Positions 8,178 to 18,987 are shown, counted from the first letter of the stretch. The stretch: 64,000 nucleotides of DNA from Oceanospirillum beijerinckii DSM 7166 (GCF_000422425.1 NZ_AULT01000012.1:1-64000), one strand, 5' to 3'. Made by a program: numbers and translations. Notes: generated from the letters alone by a model not told the origin.

Positions 8178-9848
8178 TCAGGCTTTTTTGCCTGAATTTC
8201 CACCGCCGTTTTCGATCTGCTTGGTGATCACGTACTGCTGTGCAATGGACAGAATGTTGTTCACTACCCAGTACAGTACCAGACCCGCCGGGAACCACAG
8301 GAAGAACACAGTGAATACCACTGGCAGTGCCTTCATCAGTTTCGCCTGCATTGGATCTGGAGGCGTTGGGTTCAGCAGCTGCTGGATAAACATGGAAGCA
8401 CCCATGATGATCGGCAGTACAAAGTAAGGATCTTTCACCGACAGATCGGTGATCCACAGCATAAATGGCGCGTGGCGCAGTTCCACACTTTCCATCAGCA
8501 TCCAGTACAGGGCGATAAACACCGGCATCTGTACCAGAATCGGCAGACAGCCACCGATTGGATTGATCTTCTCTTTCTTGTACATCTCCATCATCGCCTG
8601 AGACATCTTCTGGCGATCATCGCCATGTTTCTCTTTCAGGCGCTGTAGCTCAGGACCGATACGGCGCATATTCGCCATGGAGCGGTACGCAGAAGCCGAC
8701 AGGTGGAAGAAGGCCGCTTTAACCATCACTGTCAGGATAATGATCGACCAACCCCAGTTACCCAGGAAGCCATGCAGCACATTCAGCATCCAGAACAGTG
8801 GTTGTGCGATAAACCACAGCCAACCGAAGTCGACTGTCAGCTCCAGGTTAGGTGCTGCTGCTTCCATGCGTTCCTGGATCTTAGGACCCACAAACAGGTT
8901 AGCGCTGATCTCAGCCTGAGTTCCCGGTTGAACCAGAGTCTCAGGGCTGGTGAAGCCAACAATGTTCTGATTACGGGAGTTAGTACGGGTGCTGTAGATC
9001 TGCTTTTCGTTCTGGTTTGGAATCCAGGCACTGACAAAGTAGTGCTGAATCATCGCAGCCCAACCACCGACAGTCTCACGACGGAAGTTCTTCTCTTGAA
9101 TATCATCAAAAGTGATCTTCTCGTAAGGTTCTTCAGTACTGGATACTGCAGTGCCCAGATAAGACTGCATACCCATACCTTCGCCTTGAGAAGGATCAGG
9201 CGTGTTATCACGCTTCAGCTGAGCAAAGAAGTAACCCTGCCAAACATCAGCACTGGCGTTATTAATCAGGTAACTGACTTTAACGTTGTAGCTGTCACGA
9301 GTGAAGGTGAAACGCTTGGTGATGCCAACGCCGTTGTCCTGGGTGTACACCAGATCCACATTCAGCTCGCTGCTGCCGTCTGCCAGTTGGTACAGGTTCT
9401 TCTCAACACGGTACAAAGGACGACCGTCTTTAGAAGCATCAGGACCATTGGCACCGGCCAGACCACTCTGCGCCACGTAAGTACGGTTTTTGTTCTGCTC
9501 TAACAGGACAAAAGGGACTTCTGGAGTATCCACGCGGAACGTGTGCTGTAGTAACGCAGCGTAAACGATATCACCGCCTTTCGGATCAATACGCAGATCC
9601 AGTACGTCGGTTTTTACTTCGATCAGGCTTTTGCTGACTACCGTGTTATCGGTTGGATCAACTTTGGCGCTGTTGCTTTGAGGAATATCATCACTGCTGG
9701 TGCCTGCTGTTGGTGCAGAGGAAGGCAACACATTCTGCGCGACAGGCGCAGCTTGCGTTTGTGGACCGTAGTCCTGATTCCACTGAACCACCATCAGATA
9801 GGAGACCAGTGCCAGTGAGACGATCAAAAATAAACGTTTCACGTCCAT
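8178..9848 (-). CDS. yidC: membrane protein insertase YidC
   Basis: A 556-residue inner-membrane insertase that works alone or with SecYEG. It has the Gram-negative layout: an N-terminal transmembrane helix (about 5-21, LFLIVSLALVSYLMVVQW), a large periplasmic beta domain (about 60-340), then the conserved core with five more membrane segments, including GWSIIILTVMVKAAFFHLSASAYRS (about 360) and PILVQMPVFIALYWMLMESVELR, whose positive groove binds substrates. The C-terminus is short and basic. It is preceded by rnpA on the same strand with about 200 bases between; yidD, usually squeezed in this gap and overlapping rnpA, is not there. Confidence 0.97.
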   Translation of the reverse strand: MDVKRLFLIVSLALVSYLMVVQWNQDYGPQTQAAPVAQNVLPSSAPTAGTSSDDIPQSNSAKVDPTDNTVVSKSLIEVKTDVLDLRIDPKGGDIVYAALLQHTFRVDTPEVPFVLLEQNKNRTYVAQSGLAGANGPDASKDGRPLYRVEKNLYQLADGSSELNVDLVYTQDNGVGITKRFTFTRDSYNVKVSYLINNASADVWQGYFFAQLKRDNTPDPSQGEGMGMQSYLGTAVSSTEEPYEKITFDDIQEKNFRRETVGGWAAMIQHYFVSAWIPNQNEKQIYSTRTNSRNQNIVGFTSPETLVQPGTQAEISANLFVGPKIQERMEAAAPNLELTVDFGWLWFIAQPLFWMLNVLHGFLGNWGWSIIILTVMVKAAFFHLSASAYRSMANMRRIGPELQRLKEKHGDDRQKMSQAMMEMYKKEKINPIGGCLPILVQMPVFIALYWMLMESVELRHAPFMLWITDLSVKDPYFVLPIIMGASMFIQQLLNPTPPDPMQAKLMKALPVVFTVFFLWFPAGLVLYWVVNNILSIAQQYVITKQIENGGGNSGKKA

Positions 9849-10047
9849 GGGTATGCTCTTACCGGATTCGTGTTAAAAAAGAACGGCTATTTTGAGCGTA
9901 GGCAGGTCTTGTGGCAACCCGTACCTTGGCTAAATAACCGATAAATACCCTTTTTTATCGCTTATATATTCAGTCCATATTCCTGTAGCCAGCAAAATGA
10001 ACATAAAGAATGCATTAGGAGAAGAAAAAGGTATCGCGTTAGACTTC

Positions 10048-10452
10048 TTATTTAGACTGAGATGACCGCGGTTTAGACTGTTTTTGGTCTGCTTTTTTGC
10101 GACTTAACTTCTCTAAACGCTTCCAGGCCAGAGCCAATTGTTCAGCGTATTCTTCAGAGCTGAGCTCGCTTAAGCCTTTTTGAGTCAACAGCACTACATC
10201 CATATCAGGCAATTTATGTTGATTCAGTCTGAAAGATTCACGGGTAAGACGGCGGATACGATTCCGATCCACAGCTCGACGAAGATTTTTTTTCGCCAGG
10301 ATCTGACCCAATCGAGGGTGATGCAGAGAATTAGGGCGGGCAAGAAGCAGAAAACGACGGCCGAAGACCTTGGTCTGGACGTCATCAAAAACGGAGCGGT
10401 AATCCCCAGCGGTCAGTAACCTAACCTGCCGGGGAAAGCCATAACTGGTCAT
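10048..10452 (-). CDS. rnpA: ribonuclease P protein component
   Basis: A 134-residue basic protein that binds RNase P RNA and helps position pre-tRNA 5' leaders. It carries the RNR motif as RAVDRNRIRRLTRESFR (about 60-76), the family signature, with GFPRQVRLLTAGDYRSVF at the N-terminus and a Lys/Ser-rich tail (KKADQKQSKPRSSQSK) that is likely disordered. It lies 21 bases downstream of rpmH and is co-transcribed with it, as in most bacteria. The length is within the family range. Confidence 0.96.
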   Translation of the reverse strand: MTSYGFPRQVRLLTAGDYRSVFDDVQTKVFGRRFLLLARPNSLHHPRLGQILAKKNLRRAVDRNRIRRLTRESFRLNQHKLPDMDVVLLTQKGLSELSSEEYAEQLALAWKRLEKLSRKKADQKQSKPRSSQSK

Positions 10453-10473
10453 TCAGCGAATGTTAACCAGAAA

Positions 10474-10608
10474 TTAGGCACTCAGACGAACACGACCACG
10501 AGCACGGCGACGCTGAATTACTTTGCGACCGTTCTTAGTAGCCATACGTGCACGGAAGCCGTGAGTACGCTTGCGTTTCAGAACGCTTGGTTGAAAAGTT
10601 CTTTTCAT
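10474..10608 (-). CDS. rpmH: 50S ribosomal protein L34
   Basis: A 44-residue, extremely basic ribosomal protein. Translation from ATG at 10608 gives [18 protein letters not shown] at the start and ends in RGRVRLSA, matching L34 end to end. It is first in the rpmH-rnpA-yidC transcript, reading away from oriC. A good sigma-70-like promoter lies about 70 bases upstream. Confidence 0.97.
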   Translation of the reverse strand: MKRTFQPSVLKRKRTHGFRARMATKNGRKVIQRRRARGRVRLSA

Positions 10609-10678
10609 GACTGTTTTCCCACACTTTCACTTACAGAATTGGCGCAGAAAGTGCGCCTAGTCTTCGATCAGGGCGGGA

Positions 10679-10707
10679 ATTCTAGTGAATTACGCGCCAG
10701 ACTTCAA
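10679..10707 (-). promoter_or_regulatory. predicted sigma-70 promoter of rpmH
   Basis: On the minus strand TTGAAG (10707-10702) and TAGAAT (10684-10679) are separated by exactly 17 bases, placing the start site near 10672 and giving a 5' leader of about 64 bases before the rpmH ATG. It is located within the rpmH-proximal part of oriC, so initiation control and rpmH transcription may interfere. Confidence 0.6.
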
Positions 10708-11098
10708 ACCCTTCTTACAAAAAAACCTCCTGTGAATAAGTTTTTTGTATTTTTTGTCGCTCATAAGCAGGCTGTGGATGAAACACATTCACGTTTGTCT
10801 GGATTTGCGGTTGTCAGATTTATGCAGACGGTATGTCGTTTATCATCGAGGGCTGTGGGTAAATCCAGCCATCAGAGCTTACCCGGAATTGAATCATAAG
10901 AGTGGCCAGTTATACACAGGCCAGATCCCTGATTTGAATTGGAATCAGGCTGTAAACATATTGTTTAGCACAGTGACGACAGATATTAAACAAGCGTTAA
11001 ACATTCCAAATATTGCTGTTTTCCAACCCGATTCACTGATTCAGTGTGGGTTTGCATAAGCAGATCGTTTGAACAGAGATCAGACCTTTCGCACCCTG

Positions 11099-11164
11099 TC
11101 ACTTTTTCTTAATCAGAAAGAGAGCAACCAAAGTTATCACCACCGCCGTGATCAAAATCCACAT
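11099..11164 (-). CDS. possible 21-residue membrane microprotein inside oriC
   Basis: ATG at 11164 opens a 22-codon frame ending in TGA at 11099. It encodes a single strongly hydrophobic helix starting MWILITAVV and ending in three lysines. GGAGG stands four bases upstream of the ATG, as good a ribosome binding site as any in the window. The Lys tail would fix the C-terminus in the cytoplasm. I recognise no family. Supporting: the ribosome binding site, uninterrupted hydrophobicity, and a proper stop after the charged tail. Against: the size, and the location in an origin where sequence is constrained by DnaA binding. Its promoter would lie in the AT-rich element. Confidence 0.45.
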   Translation of the reverse strand: MWILITAVVITLVALFLIKKK

Positions 11165-11555
11165 AGTCCCTCCAATGAGTTATCCAAACAGAAGAATAAA
11201 AATAATAGGATATATATAAATAGAAAAGAGATAATTGATGTTATGTTATTTAGTGACGACTATTTCAGTGGATAACTGACTCTACCCCTTGGTATTACTG
11301 AGCTTTAGTACTGTATAAGTGCAGCGCTTTTTTGCGGGTATACTGTATTTCACCTGGTAGGCAGCTGTGGATAAAAAAGGTACTTGTCCACATGCCAATT
11401 TATCCCTTAATTTACTCCCCGTGCTCTTCAGGGGAAGGAGATGGTGTTATCCACAGGCAAATAATCATCTTTCTTGCTAAGAAAACCACTGTGGATGTGG
11501 ATAACCCCGCCACTAATCGATAAAATACGTCTTTGATTTTTTTCGGGGATACGCC

Positions 11556-13115
11556 GTGTCACTAACACTTTGGCAAAAATGCTTGGGTTTTTTGCAGGAT
11601 GAGCTGCCTTCGCAGCAATTCAATACCTGGATCCGGCCATTACAGGCTGAGGTGGAAGGACAGAGCCTGAAGCTACTGGCTCCAAACCGTTTTGTGCTGC
11701 AGTGGGTGTCCGATAAATATGTTGCACGTATCTCTGAACTGTTAACCGAGCTAAGCAATGGACAACCGCCACAGTTGATTCTGGAGATCGGTAGCAAAAG
11801 AACCGTATCCAACCCTCAGGTGATGTCTCGTCCTGCTCAAATGCCCCCAAATGTCATTGTGCGTACAACACCGCCCCGACCAGACTTTATTTCTGAACCT
11901 GCTGCAGAAGAGCATGGATTTGGGGGGGAGCCATCACGCAGCCATTCGGCTCAAGCAATGCAGCAACCAATGACAGGTTTTGCAGAATCGGATAGTTCTC
12001 AGCCTGCTATTATTGAAGCACCTGCGGTGATTACCTCATCCAAACACAGCGGTAAGCCTGAGCGTATGGTGCAGGTGGATGGGGCGCTGAAACATCAGAG
12101 TTCACTGAATCCCAACTTTACCTTTGAAACCTTTGTTGAGGGTAAATCGAACCAATTAGCCCGTGCTGCCTCGCGCCAGGTATCGGAAAACCCCGGTGGT
12201 GCTTATAACCCTCTGTTCCTTTATGGTGGTGTGGGTCTGGGTAAAACTCACCTGATGCATGCGGTGGGTAACTTCCTGGTCCAGCAGAACCCAAACGCTA
12301 AGGTGATGTATCTGCACTCCGAGCGTTTTGTTGCCGATATGGTGAAAGCGCTGCAACTGAATGCCATCAATGACTTTAAACGTCTGTATCGCAGTGTGGA
12401 TGCACTGCTGATCGATGATATTCAGTTTTTTGCCGGTAAAGAGCGTTCTCAGGAAGAGTTCTTCCATACCTTTAATGCTTTATTAGAGGGTGGGCAGCAG
12501 ATGATCCTGACCAGTGACCGTTATCCAAAAGAGATCAGCGGGATGGAAGAGCGCCTGAAATCACGCTTTGGCTGGGGCCTGACGGTGGCCATTGATCCAC
12601 CGGAGCTGGAAACCCGTGTGGCGATTTTGAAGAAGAAAGCAGATCAGGCCCGTGTGGCACTGCCTGATGATGCAGCATTCTTTATTGCCCAGAAGATCCG
12701 TTCCAATGTGCGGGAACTGGAAGGGGCGCTGAAAAAAGTGATTGCGGATTCTCATTTCCGTGGTCAACCAATTACTACTGATTTTATTCGTGAGTCCCTG
12801 CGTGATCTGTTTGCGGTGCAGGACAAACAAGTGGGCATAGATAATATCCAGCGCACCGTTGCTGAGTATTACAGCATCAAGGTGCCGGATCTGTTATCCA
12901 AGCGCCGCAGCCGTTCTGTTGCCCGGCCACGTCAGGTAGCCATGGCGTTAGCGAAGGAATTAACCAACCATAGCTTGCCGGAAATTGGCGATGCTTTTGG
13001 TGGCCGGGATCACACGACAGTCTTACATGCCTGCCGTAAGGTAAAAGAGCTGCAGGAAGAGAATGCGGAAATCCGTGAAGATTATAAAAATCTGCTGCGC
13101 GCATTAACCAGCTGA
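11556..13115 (+). CDS. dnaA: chromosomal replication initiator DnaA
   Basis: A 519-residue AAA+ initiator that binds DnaA boxes and melts oriC. Domain I (about 1-85) begins [17 protein letters not shown], where helicase and regulator contacts lie. A long variable linker (about 90-180) follows. The AAA+ core starts at [19 protein letters not shown], with Walker [11 protein letters not shown] (about 224) and Walker [13 protein letters not shown]. The C-terminal DNA-binding domain has the signature [14 protein letters not shown]. The start is GTG 11556 with GGGGAT about eight bases upstream. First gene of the dnaA-dnaN-recF-gyrB cluster, reading away from oriC; several DnaA boxes just upstream suggest autoregulation. 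Confidence 0.98.
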   Translation: MSLTLWQKCLGFLQDELPSQQFNTWIRPLQAEVEGQSLKLLAPNRFVLQWVSDKYVARISELLTELSNGQPPQLILEIGSKRTVSNPQVMSRPAQMPPNVIVRTTPPRPDFISEPAAEEHGFGGEPSRSHSAQAMQQPMTGFAESDSSQPAIIEAPAVITSSKHSGKPERMVQVDGALKHQSSLNPNFTFETFVEGKSNQLARAASRQVSENPGGAYNPLFLYGGVGLGKTHLMHAVGNFLVQQNPNAKVMYLHSERFVADMVKALQLNAINDFKRLYRSVDALLIDDIQFFAGKERSQEEFFHTFNALLEGGQQMILTSDRYPKEISGMEERLKSRFGWGLTVAIDPPELETRVAILKKKADQARVALPDDAAFFIAQKIRSNVRELEGALKKVIADSHFRGQPITTDFIRESLRDLFAVQDKQVGIDNIQRTVAEYYSIKVPDLLSKRRSRSVARPRQVAMALAKELTNHSLPEIGDAFGGRDHTTVLHACRKVKELQEENAEIREDYKNLLRALTS

Positions 13116-13213
13116 TTAATTAAAATATACTTTTATATCAAAGGGTTATATTTATTTCTGAGGCAATTAAAGCCTGAAGCCCGATATAAACGCTTTAATG
13201 GAAACAACTACCA

Positions 13214-14332
13214 ATGAAATTTTCTATCTCTCGGGAAGCCTTGCTGCGTCCTTTGCAATTGCTAAACGGTGTGGTTGAACGTCGTCAAACTCTGCCGGTT
13301 CTGTCGAATGTTTTGGTAGTGGCGGATCAACAGGGACTGTCATTAACCGGTACCGATCTGGAAGTGGAGATCGTTAGCCAGTTGTCGCTGGAGCCCGCTC
13401 AGGTTGAACAGCAGGGTTCCATTACGGTTCCGGCGAAAAAGCTGTTTGATATCTGTAAGTCATTGCCGGATCAAAGTCAGATTGATTTCACTATACAGGA
13501 TCATAAAGTCAGTATCCGTGCTGGCCGCAGTCGTTTCTCACTGGCGACTCTGCCTGCCGCTGAATTCCCGAAAGTGGAAGAGAGCCAACAGGATCTGAGC
13601 TTTGAGTTGACCCAAGGTCAGTTTAAACGTTTGATTGAGCGTACCGCCTTTGCCATGGCGCAACAGGATGTACGCTACTACCTGAACGGTATGCTGCTGG
13701 AACTCAGTCCCGGTATGTTGCGTAGCGTTGCAACGGATGGCCACCGCCTGGCAACTTGTGCCCTGGCATTGGATCATGGTGCGAACAGTAATATCCGTGC
13801 TATCGTGCCGCACAAGGGTATTCAGGGTCTGGCACGTCTGTTTGATGACAGTGACACACCCGTTCAAGTGGTGCTGGGCAGCAATCATATCCGTATCAAA
13901 ACCGGTGATTATATTTTCACCTCCAAACTGGTGGATGGTAAGTTCCCGGATTACGAGCGTGTGATTCCACGCAACGGTAATAAGATTATTGTGGCGGATC
14001 GTCAGGAGTTACGTGAAGTCCTCCACCGTGCATCAATTTTGTCGAATGAAAAATACCGTGGTGTACGTTTGATTCTGAGTGATGGCAATCTGCAGGTAAC
14101 CGCCAATAACCCAGAGCAGGAAGAAGCGGAAGAAAATATCGCGGTGAACTACAGCGGCGATTCTTTGGAAGTGGGCTTCAACGTCACTTATCTGTTAGAT
14201 GTGTTGGATGTACTGAATAATGAACTGATTCAGGTAACCGCATCCGATGCCAACAGCAGTGCTCTGGTGCAGGAGCACAGTACAGAAGGGGAGGATGATT
14301 CCCTGTACGTCGTTATGCCGATGCGTCTCTGA
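13214..14332 (+). CDS. dnaN: DNA polymerase III sliding clamp (beta subunit)
   Basis: A 372-residue ring clamp (as a dimer) that tethers polymerase III and other DNA enzymes. It begins MKFSISREALLRPLQLLNGVVERRQTLPVLSNVL, typical of beta clamps, has three repeated clamp folds, the conserved SVATDGHRLA (about 173-182), and ends in YVVMPMRL, the canonical C-terminus next to the hydrophobic cleft. It is a few residues longer than the E. coli protein. It lies 98 bases after dnaA and is followed by a strong hairpin before recF. Confidence 0.98.
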   Translation: MKFSISREALLRPLQLLNGVVERRQTLPVLSNVLVVADQQGLSLTGTDLEVEIVSQLSLEPAQVEQQGSITVPAKKLFDICKSLPDQSQIDFTIQDHKVSIRAGRSRFSLATLPAAEFPKVEESQQDLSFELTQGQFKRLIERTAFAMAQQDVRYYLNGMLLELSPGMLRSVATDGHRLATCALALDHGANSNIRAIVPHKGIQGLARLFDDSDTPVQVVLGSNHIRIKTGDYIFTSKLVDGKFPDYERVIPRNGNKIIVADRQELREVLHRASILSNEKYRGVRLILSDGNLQVTANNPEQEEAEENIAVNYSGDSLEVGFNVTYLLDVLDVLNNELIQVTASDANSSALVQEHSTEGEDDSLYVVMPMRL

Positions 14333-14357
14333 TTACTGTTTGAGCATTAATATATAG

Positions 14358-14439
14358 AACACCCGGTTTAACCTTTGCATGCCGACTAGTTACTCAATAG
14401 TCATCGCTGCATGTCAAAGGTTGGCCGGGTGTTTTGCGT
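14358..14439 (+). terminator. long hairpin between dnaN and recF (terminator or attenuator)
   Basis: AACACCCGG (14358-14366) pairs with CCGGGTGTT (14425-14433). Further inside, AACCTTTG (14370-14377) pairs with CAAAGGTT (14415-14422) and GCATG with CATGC-like bases, so the arms form one extended stem. The descending arm runs into TTTTGCGTTTT. It would reduce read-through from dnaA-dnaN into recF-gyrB, which may need a promoter of their own. Confidence 0.7.
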
Positions 14440-14468
14440 TTTAGTCCCGGGGAAACAATTTAACCGTT

Positions 14469-15569
14469 ATGACCATTCGCCGCCTCGACGTAAGTCGTTT
14501 CCGTAATCTGACTGGAGTCAGCCTTGAACCTGGGCCTGGAGTGAATCTATTAATTGGTGATAACGGTGCGGGTAAAACTTCCTTACTCGAAGCGATCTCT
14601 GTACTGTCTTCAGGGCGCTCCTTTCGGGCCAGTCGTACCCCAACCATTATTCAGTTTGAGCAAAATGCTTATACCCTGTTTGCGGAAGTCTTTAATCCAC
14701 TGGCTCAGTTCCAACCCATTGTACCCATAGGGATCTCTCGCAATCGGGATAGCGAGCAGCAGATTCGTATCTCAGGTCAGCAGGCCCGGTCGGCGGCACA
14801 GTTAGCTGAGTTATTACCTGTACAGGTGATCAACTCCGACTCTTTTCAGCTGTTGGAAGGCTCCCCCAAGGTACGCCGCCAGTTTATGGATTGGGGCGTG
14901 TTTCACGTGGAACATCGATTCTTCCCTGCGTGGCAGGCAGCGCAAAAGGCCTTGAAACAACGCAATAAGTTGCTGAAATATGGTAAAATATCTGCTTGTC
15001 AACAGCTGGATATCTGGGATCAGGCCCTCGCACGTTACGCAGAGGAGATCGATTACTATCGTGCTGATTATGTCTCCCAGCTGATACCTGAGTTTGAGTA
15101 TATGCTGGCAGAGTTGAAATTCACCCTGCCAATATCACTCAGTTACTATCGGGGTTGGGATCGGCAGACCGATTGCCTGAGGCTGTTACAGGATAGTCGG
15201 GTCAAAGATTTGGCTCAGGGATTTACCCAATCGGGGCCCCACAGGGCGGACCTGAGAATCAGAGTGAATAAACTGATGGCGGTGGATGTATTGTCCCGCG
15301 GTCAGCAGAAACTTGTGGTATGCGCGCTGTTACTGGCTCAGGGCAGACTGCTGCAGAGGTTAACTGGCAAGCAGTGTGTTTACCTGGTAGATGATCTACC
15401 GGCTGAGTTAGACAGTGAGCACCGCCAGTCTTTATGCCGGGTGCTGGAACAGATGCAGTGCCAGGTTTTTATTACCAGTGTGGAGCCAGATGCCTTGGCC
15501 AGCAATTGGTCGGCAGAAACGGAGCTTACGATGTTTCACGTGAAACATGGTGATATCCAGCAACAATAA
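14469..15569 (+). CDS. recF: DNA replication/repair protein RecF
   Basis: A 366-residue SMC-like ATPase that helps load RecA at gaps and forks (RecFOR pathway). It begins MTIRRLDVSRFRNLTG; Walker A is GDNGAGKTS (about 30-38). The ABC signature region is LSRGQQKLVV (about 278) and Walker B-type YLVDDLPAELD (about 307). The length is standard. Two parS-like palindromes lie within it (14899-14914 and 15532-15547); the second encodes part of the C-terminal MFHVKH, so the extreme C-terminus is shaped by a chromosome-segregation site. It is 35 bases from gyrB. Confidence 0.96.
   Translation: MTIRRLDVSRFRNLTGVSLEPGPGVNLLIGDNGAGKTSLLEAISVLSSGRSFRASRTPTIIQFEQNAYTLFAEVFNPLAQFQPIVPIGISRNRDSEQQIRISGQQARSAAQLAELLPVQVINSDSFQLLEGSPKVRRQFMDWGVFHVEHRFFPAWQAAQKALKQRNKLLKYGKISACQQLDIWDQALARYAEEIDYYRADYVSQLIPEFEYMLAELKFTLPISLSYYRGWDRQTDCLRLLQDSRVKDLAQGFTQSGPHRADLRIRVNKLMAVDVLSRGQQKLVVCALLLAQGRLLQRLTGKQCVYLVDDLPAELDSEHRQSLCRVLEQMQCQVFITSVEPDALASNWSAETELTMFHVKHGDIQQQ
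14899..14914. other. parS site 2
   Basis: TGTTTCACGTGGAACA matches the ParB-binding palindrome at every position but one half-site base (T opposite G), which is allowed because both TTTCAC and TTCCAC half-sites occur in bacteria. It lies within recF, about 3.5 kb from the centre of oriC. Confidence 0.8.
15532..15547. other. parS site 3 (perfect)
   Basis: TGTTTCACGTGAAACA is the exact 16-base perfect palindrome known as the consensus parS, bound by ParB to nucleate the partition complex. It is located in the last codons of recF. Confidence 0.92.
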
Positions 15570-15591
15570 TTAAGCCCACGGGTTGTGATGA

Positions 15592-18024
<2,433 letters not shown>

Positions 18025-18075
18025 TTGCCACTGCATTGGTGACTAAAAAAGCGCTAAACAGCTCAAGCGAGCCAT

Positions 18076-18105
18076 AAAAAAGCAGCCCATCGAGGCTGCT
18101 TTTTT
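18076..18105 (+). terminator. gyrB terminator
   Basis: GCAGCC (18082-18087) pairs with GGCTGC (18094-18099) around CATCGA, flanked by six A on the left and six T on the right, so it can act in both directions. It lies 50 bases past gyrB. Confidence 0.88.
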
Positions 18106-18199
18106 GTTTCTACTCTTTGAATGCGGCTTCTTTCTGAGAGCTGGTTTGAGCCTATAAATTCTACATCGAGCAGGATCCAAGAGGGAGGAAAAGAGACTA

Positions 18200-18338
18200 A
18201 TACCGATCCAGATAAGTTGTTGTAGGTCGGAAAAGCCGCAAGGCGCCTTCCGACAATTATCGGGTATCGGAGTCAGTGTCGGATGGCGCTTCGCTTATCC
18301 AACCTACTCGATATCAAGAAACTTATCGAGAGTGGTAT
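18200..18338. repeat. REP-type doublet, copy 2
   Basis: A 139-base element with outer inverted ends ATACC...GATAAGTT and AACTTATC...GGTAT. It encloses two facing REP-like units: GGTCGGAAAAGCC/GGCGCCTTCCGACA and TGTCGGATGGCGC/GCTTATCCAACC. It matches copy 4 in the same orientation. It lies between the convergent gyrB and gmhB. Confidence 0.9.
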
Positions 18339-18353
18339 AAGTTTTGGGCAAGG

Positions 18354-18908
18354 TTAGCCTTGTTTATCCTGCTCTAGTAACCAATCGACAAACTCGGCCA
18401 GCTCAGAAACGATCATCGCATTTTCCAGCCCTTCATTGGCTGCCAGGGTTTTCTCACCCTTACCGGTTCGGACCAGTACGGCTTTACAACCCCGGGCTTC
18501 ACCAGCCTGTAGATCACGCAAGCTATCACCGACCATATAAGCGCCGGACAGGTCTTCTAACTGGAGTTCCTGTTTGATCTGATCAATGAGTCCAGGTAGT
18601 GGCTTACGGCAGTCACAACCGGCATCAGGACGGTGAGGGCAGTGTTTGATGGTGGCAAAGCGACCGCCTTCAGCTTCAACCAGTTGCACCATTTTATTGT
18701 GCATATCATCCAGATCTTGCTGGCTGAAATAGCCGCGACCTAAGCCGGATTGGTTGGTTGCGACCGCGATCTGATAACCCGCTTTATACAGGCGGGCAAT
18801 GGCGGTGATGCTGTTGGTGATAGGAATCCACTCATCGGCGTTTTTTACAAAGGCATCGGAGTCCAGGTTGATAACGCCATCACGATCTAAAATGACCAGT
18901 TTATTCAT
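18354..18908 (-). CDS. gmhB: D-glycero-beta-D-manno-heptose 1,7-bisphosphate 7-phosphatase
   Basis: A 184-residue HAD-superfamily phosphatase that removes the 7-phosphate in ADP-heptose synthesis for the LPS inner core. Motif I is LDRDGVIN (about 6-13) with the nucleophilic Asp. Motif II (ATNQSG, about 51) and the zinc loop CPHRPDAGCDCRKP (about 92-105) with its conserved Cys/His set are present, and motif III/IV is VGDSLRDL. The length is standard. It lies downstream of glyS in the same direction, separated by a terminator; heptose supply fits the LPS genes a few kilobases away. Confidence 0.93.
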   Translation of the reverse strand: MNKLVILDRDGVINLDSDAFVKNADEWIPITNSITAIARLYKAGYQIAVATNQSGLGRGYFSQQDLDDMHNKMVQLVEAEGGRFATIKHCPHRPDAGCDCRKPLPGLIDQIKQELQLEDLSGAYMVGDSLRDLQAGEARGCKAVLVRTGKGEKTLAANEGLENAMIVSELAEFVDWLLEQDKQG

Positions 18909-18959
18909 TGGGCTGCTAAGGAGTTGTTGGGGGTGATAAGTATTGGGTTCAGGTATAAA

Positions 18960-18987
18960 AAAAGAGCCGTAAAAATACGGCTCTTTT
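18960..18987. terminator. terminator after glyS (symmetrical)
   Basis: AAAAGAGCCGTA (18960-18971) pairs with TACGGCTCTTTT (18976-18987) around AAAA. The minus-strand reading ends in a T run. It sits between glyS and gmhB on the minus strand, so gmhB may depend on read-through or a promoter near 18930. Confidence 0.85.

Larger units (their letters stand above)
10609..11555. other. oriC: chromosomal replication origin oriC (rpmH-dnaA intergenic)
   Basis: A 947-base region between rpmH and dnaA, the usual gammaproteobacterial origin site in Pseudomonas-like genomes. DnaA boxes, rpmH side: TGTGAATAA 10731, TGTGGATGA 10773, TGTGGGTAA 10854, TTATACACA 10910. DnaA boxes, dnaA side: TTATCCAAA 11180, AGTGGATAA 11267, TGTGGATAA 11366, TTGTCCACA 11384, TTATCCACA 11447, TGTGGATGT 11490, TGTGGATAA 11496. 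The stretch 11190-11260 is strongly A/T (including TATATATAAATA) and is the best unwinding-element candidate. The dnaA promoter must lie in the right part, so autoregulation by DnaA is likely. Confidence 0.88.

Noticed and set aside
10561-11059. Open frames of about 100 codons on the plus strand across the rpmH-side of oriC
   Set aside because: They begin antisense to rpmH, have no ribosome binding site, low-complexity translations, and overlap DnaA boxes and the rpmH promoter.
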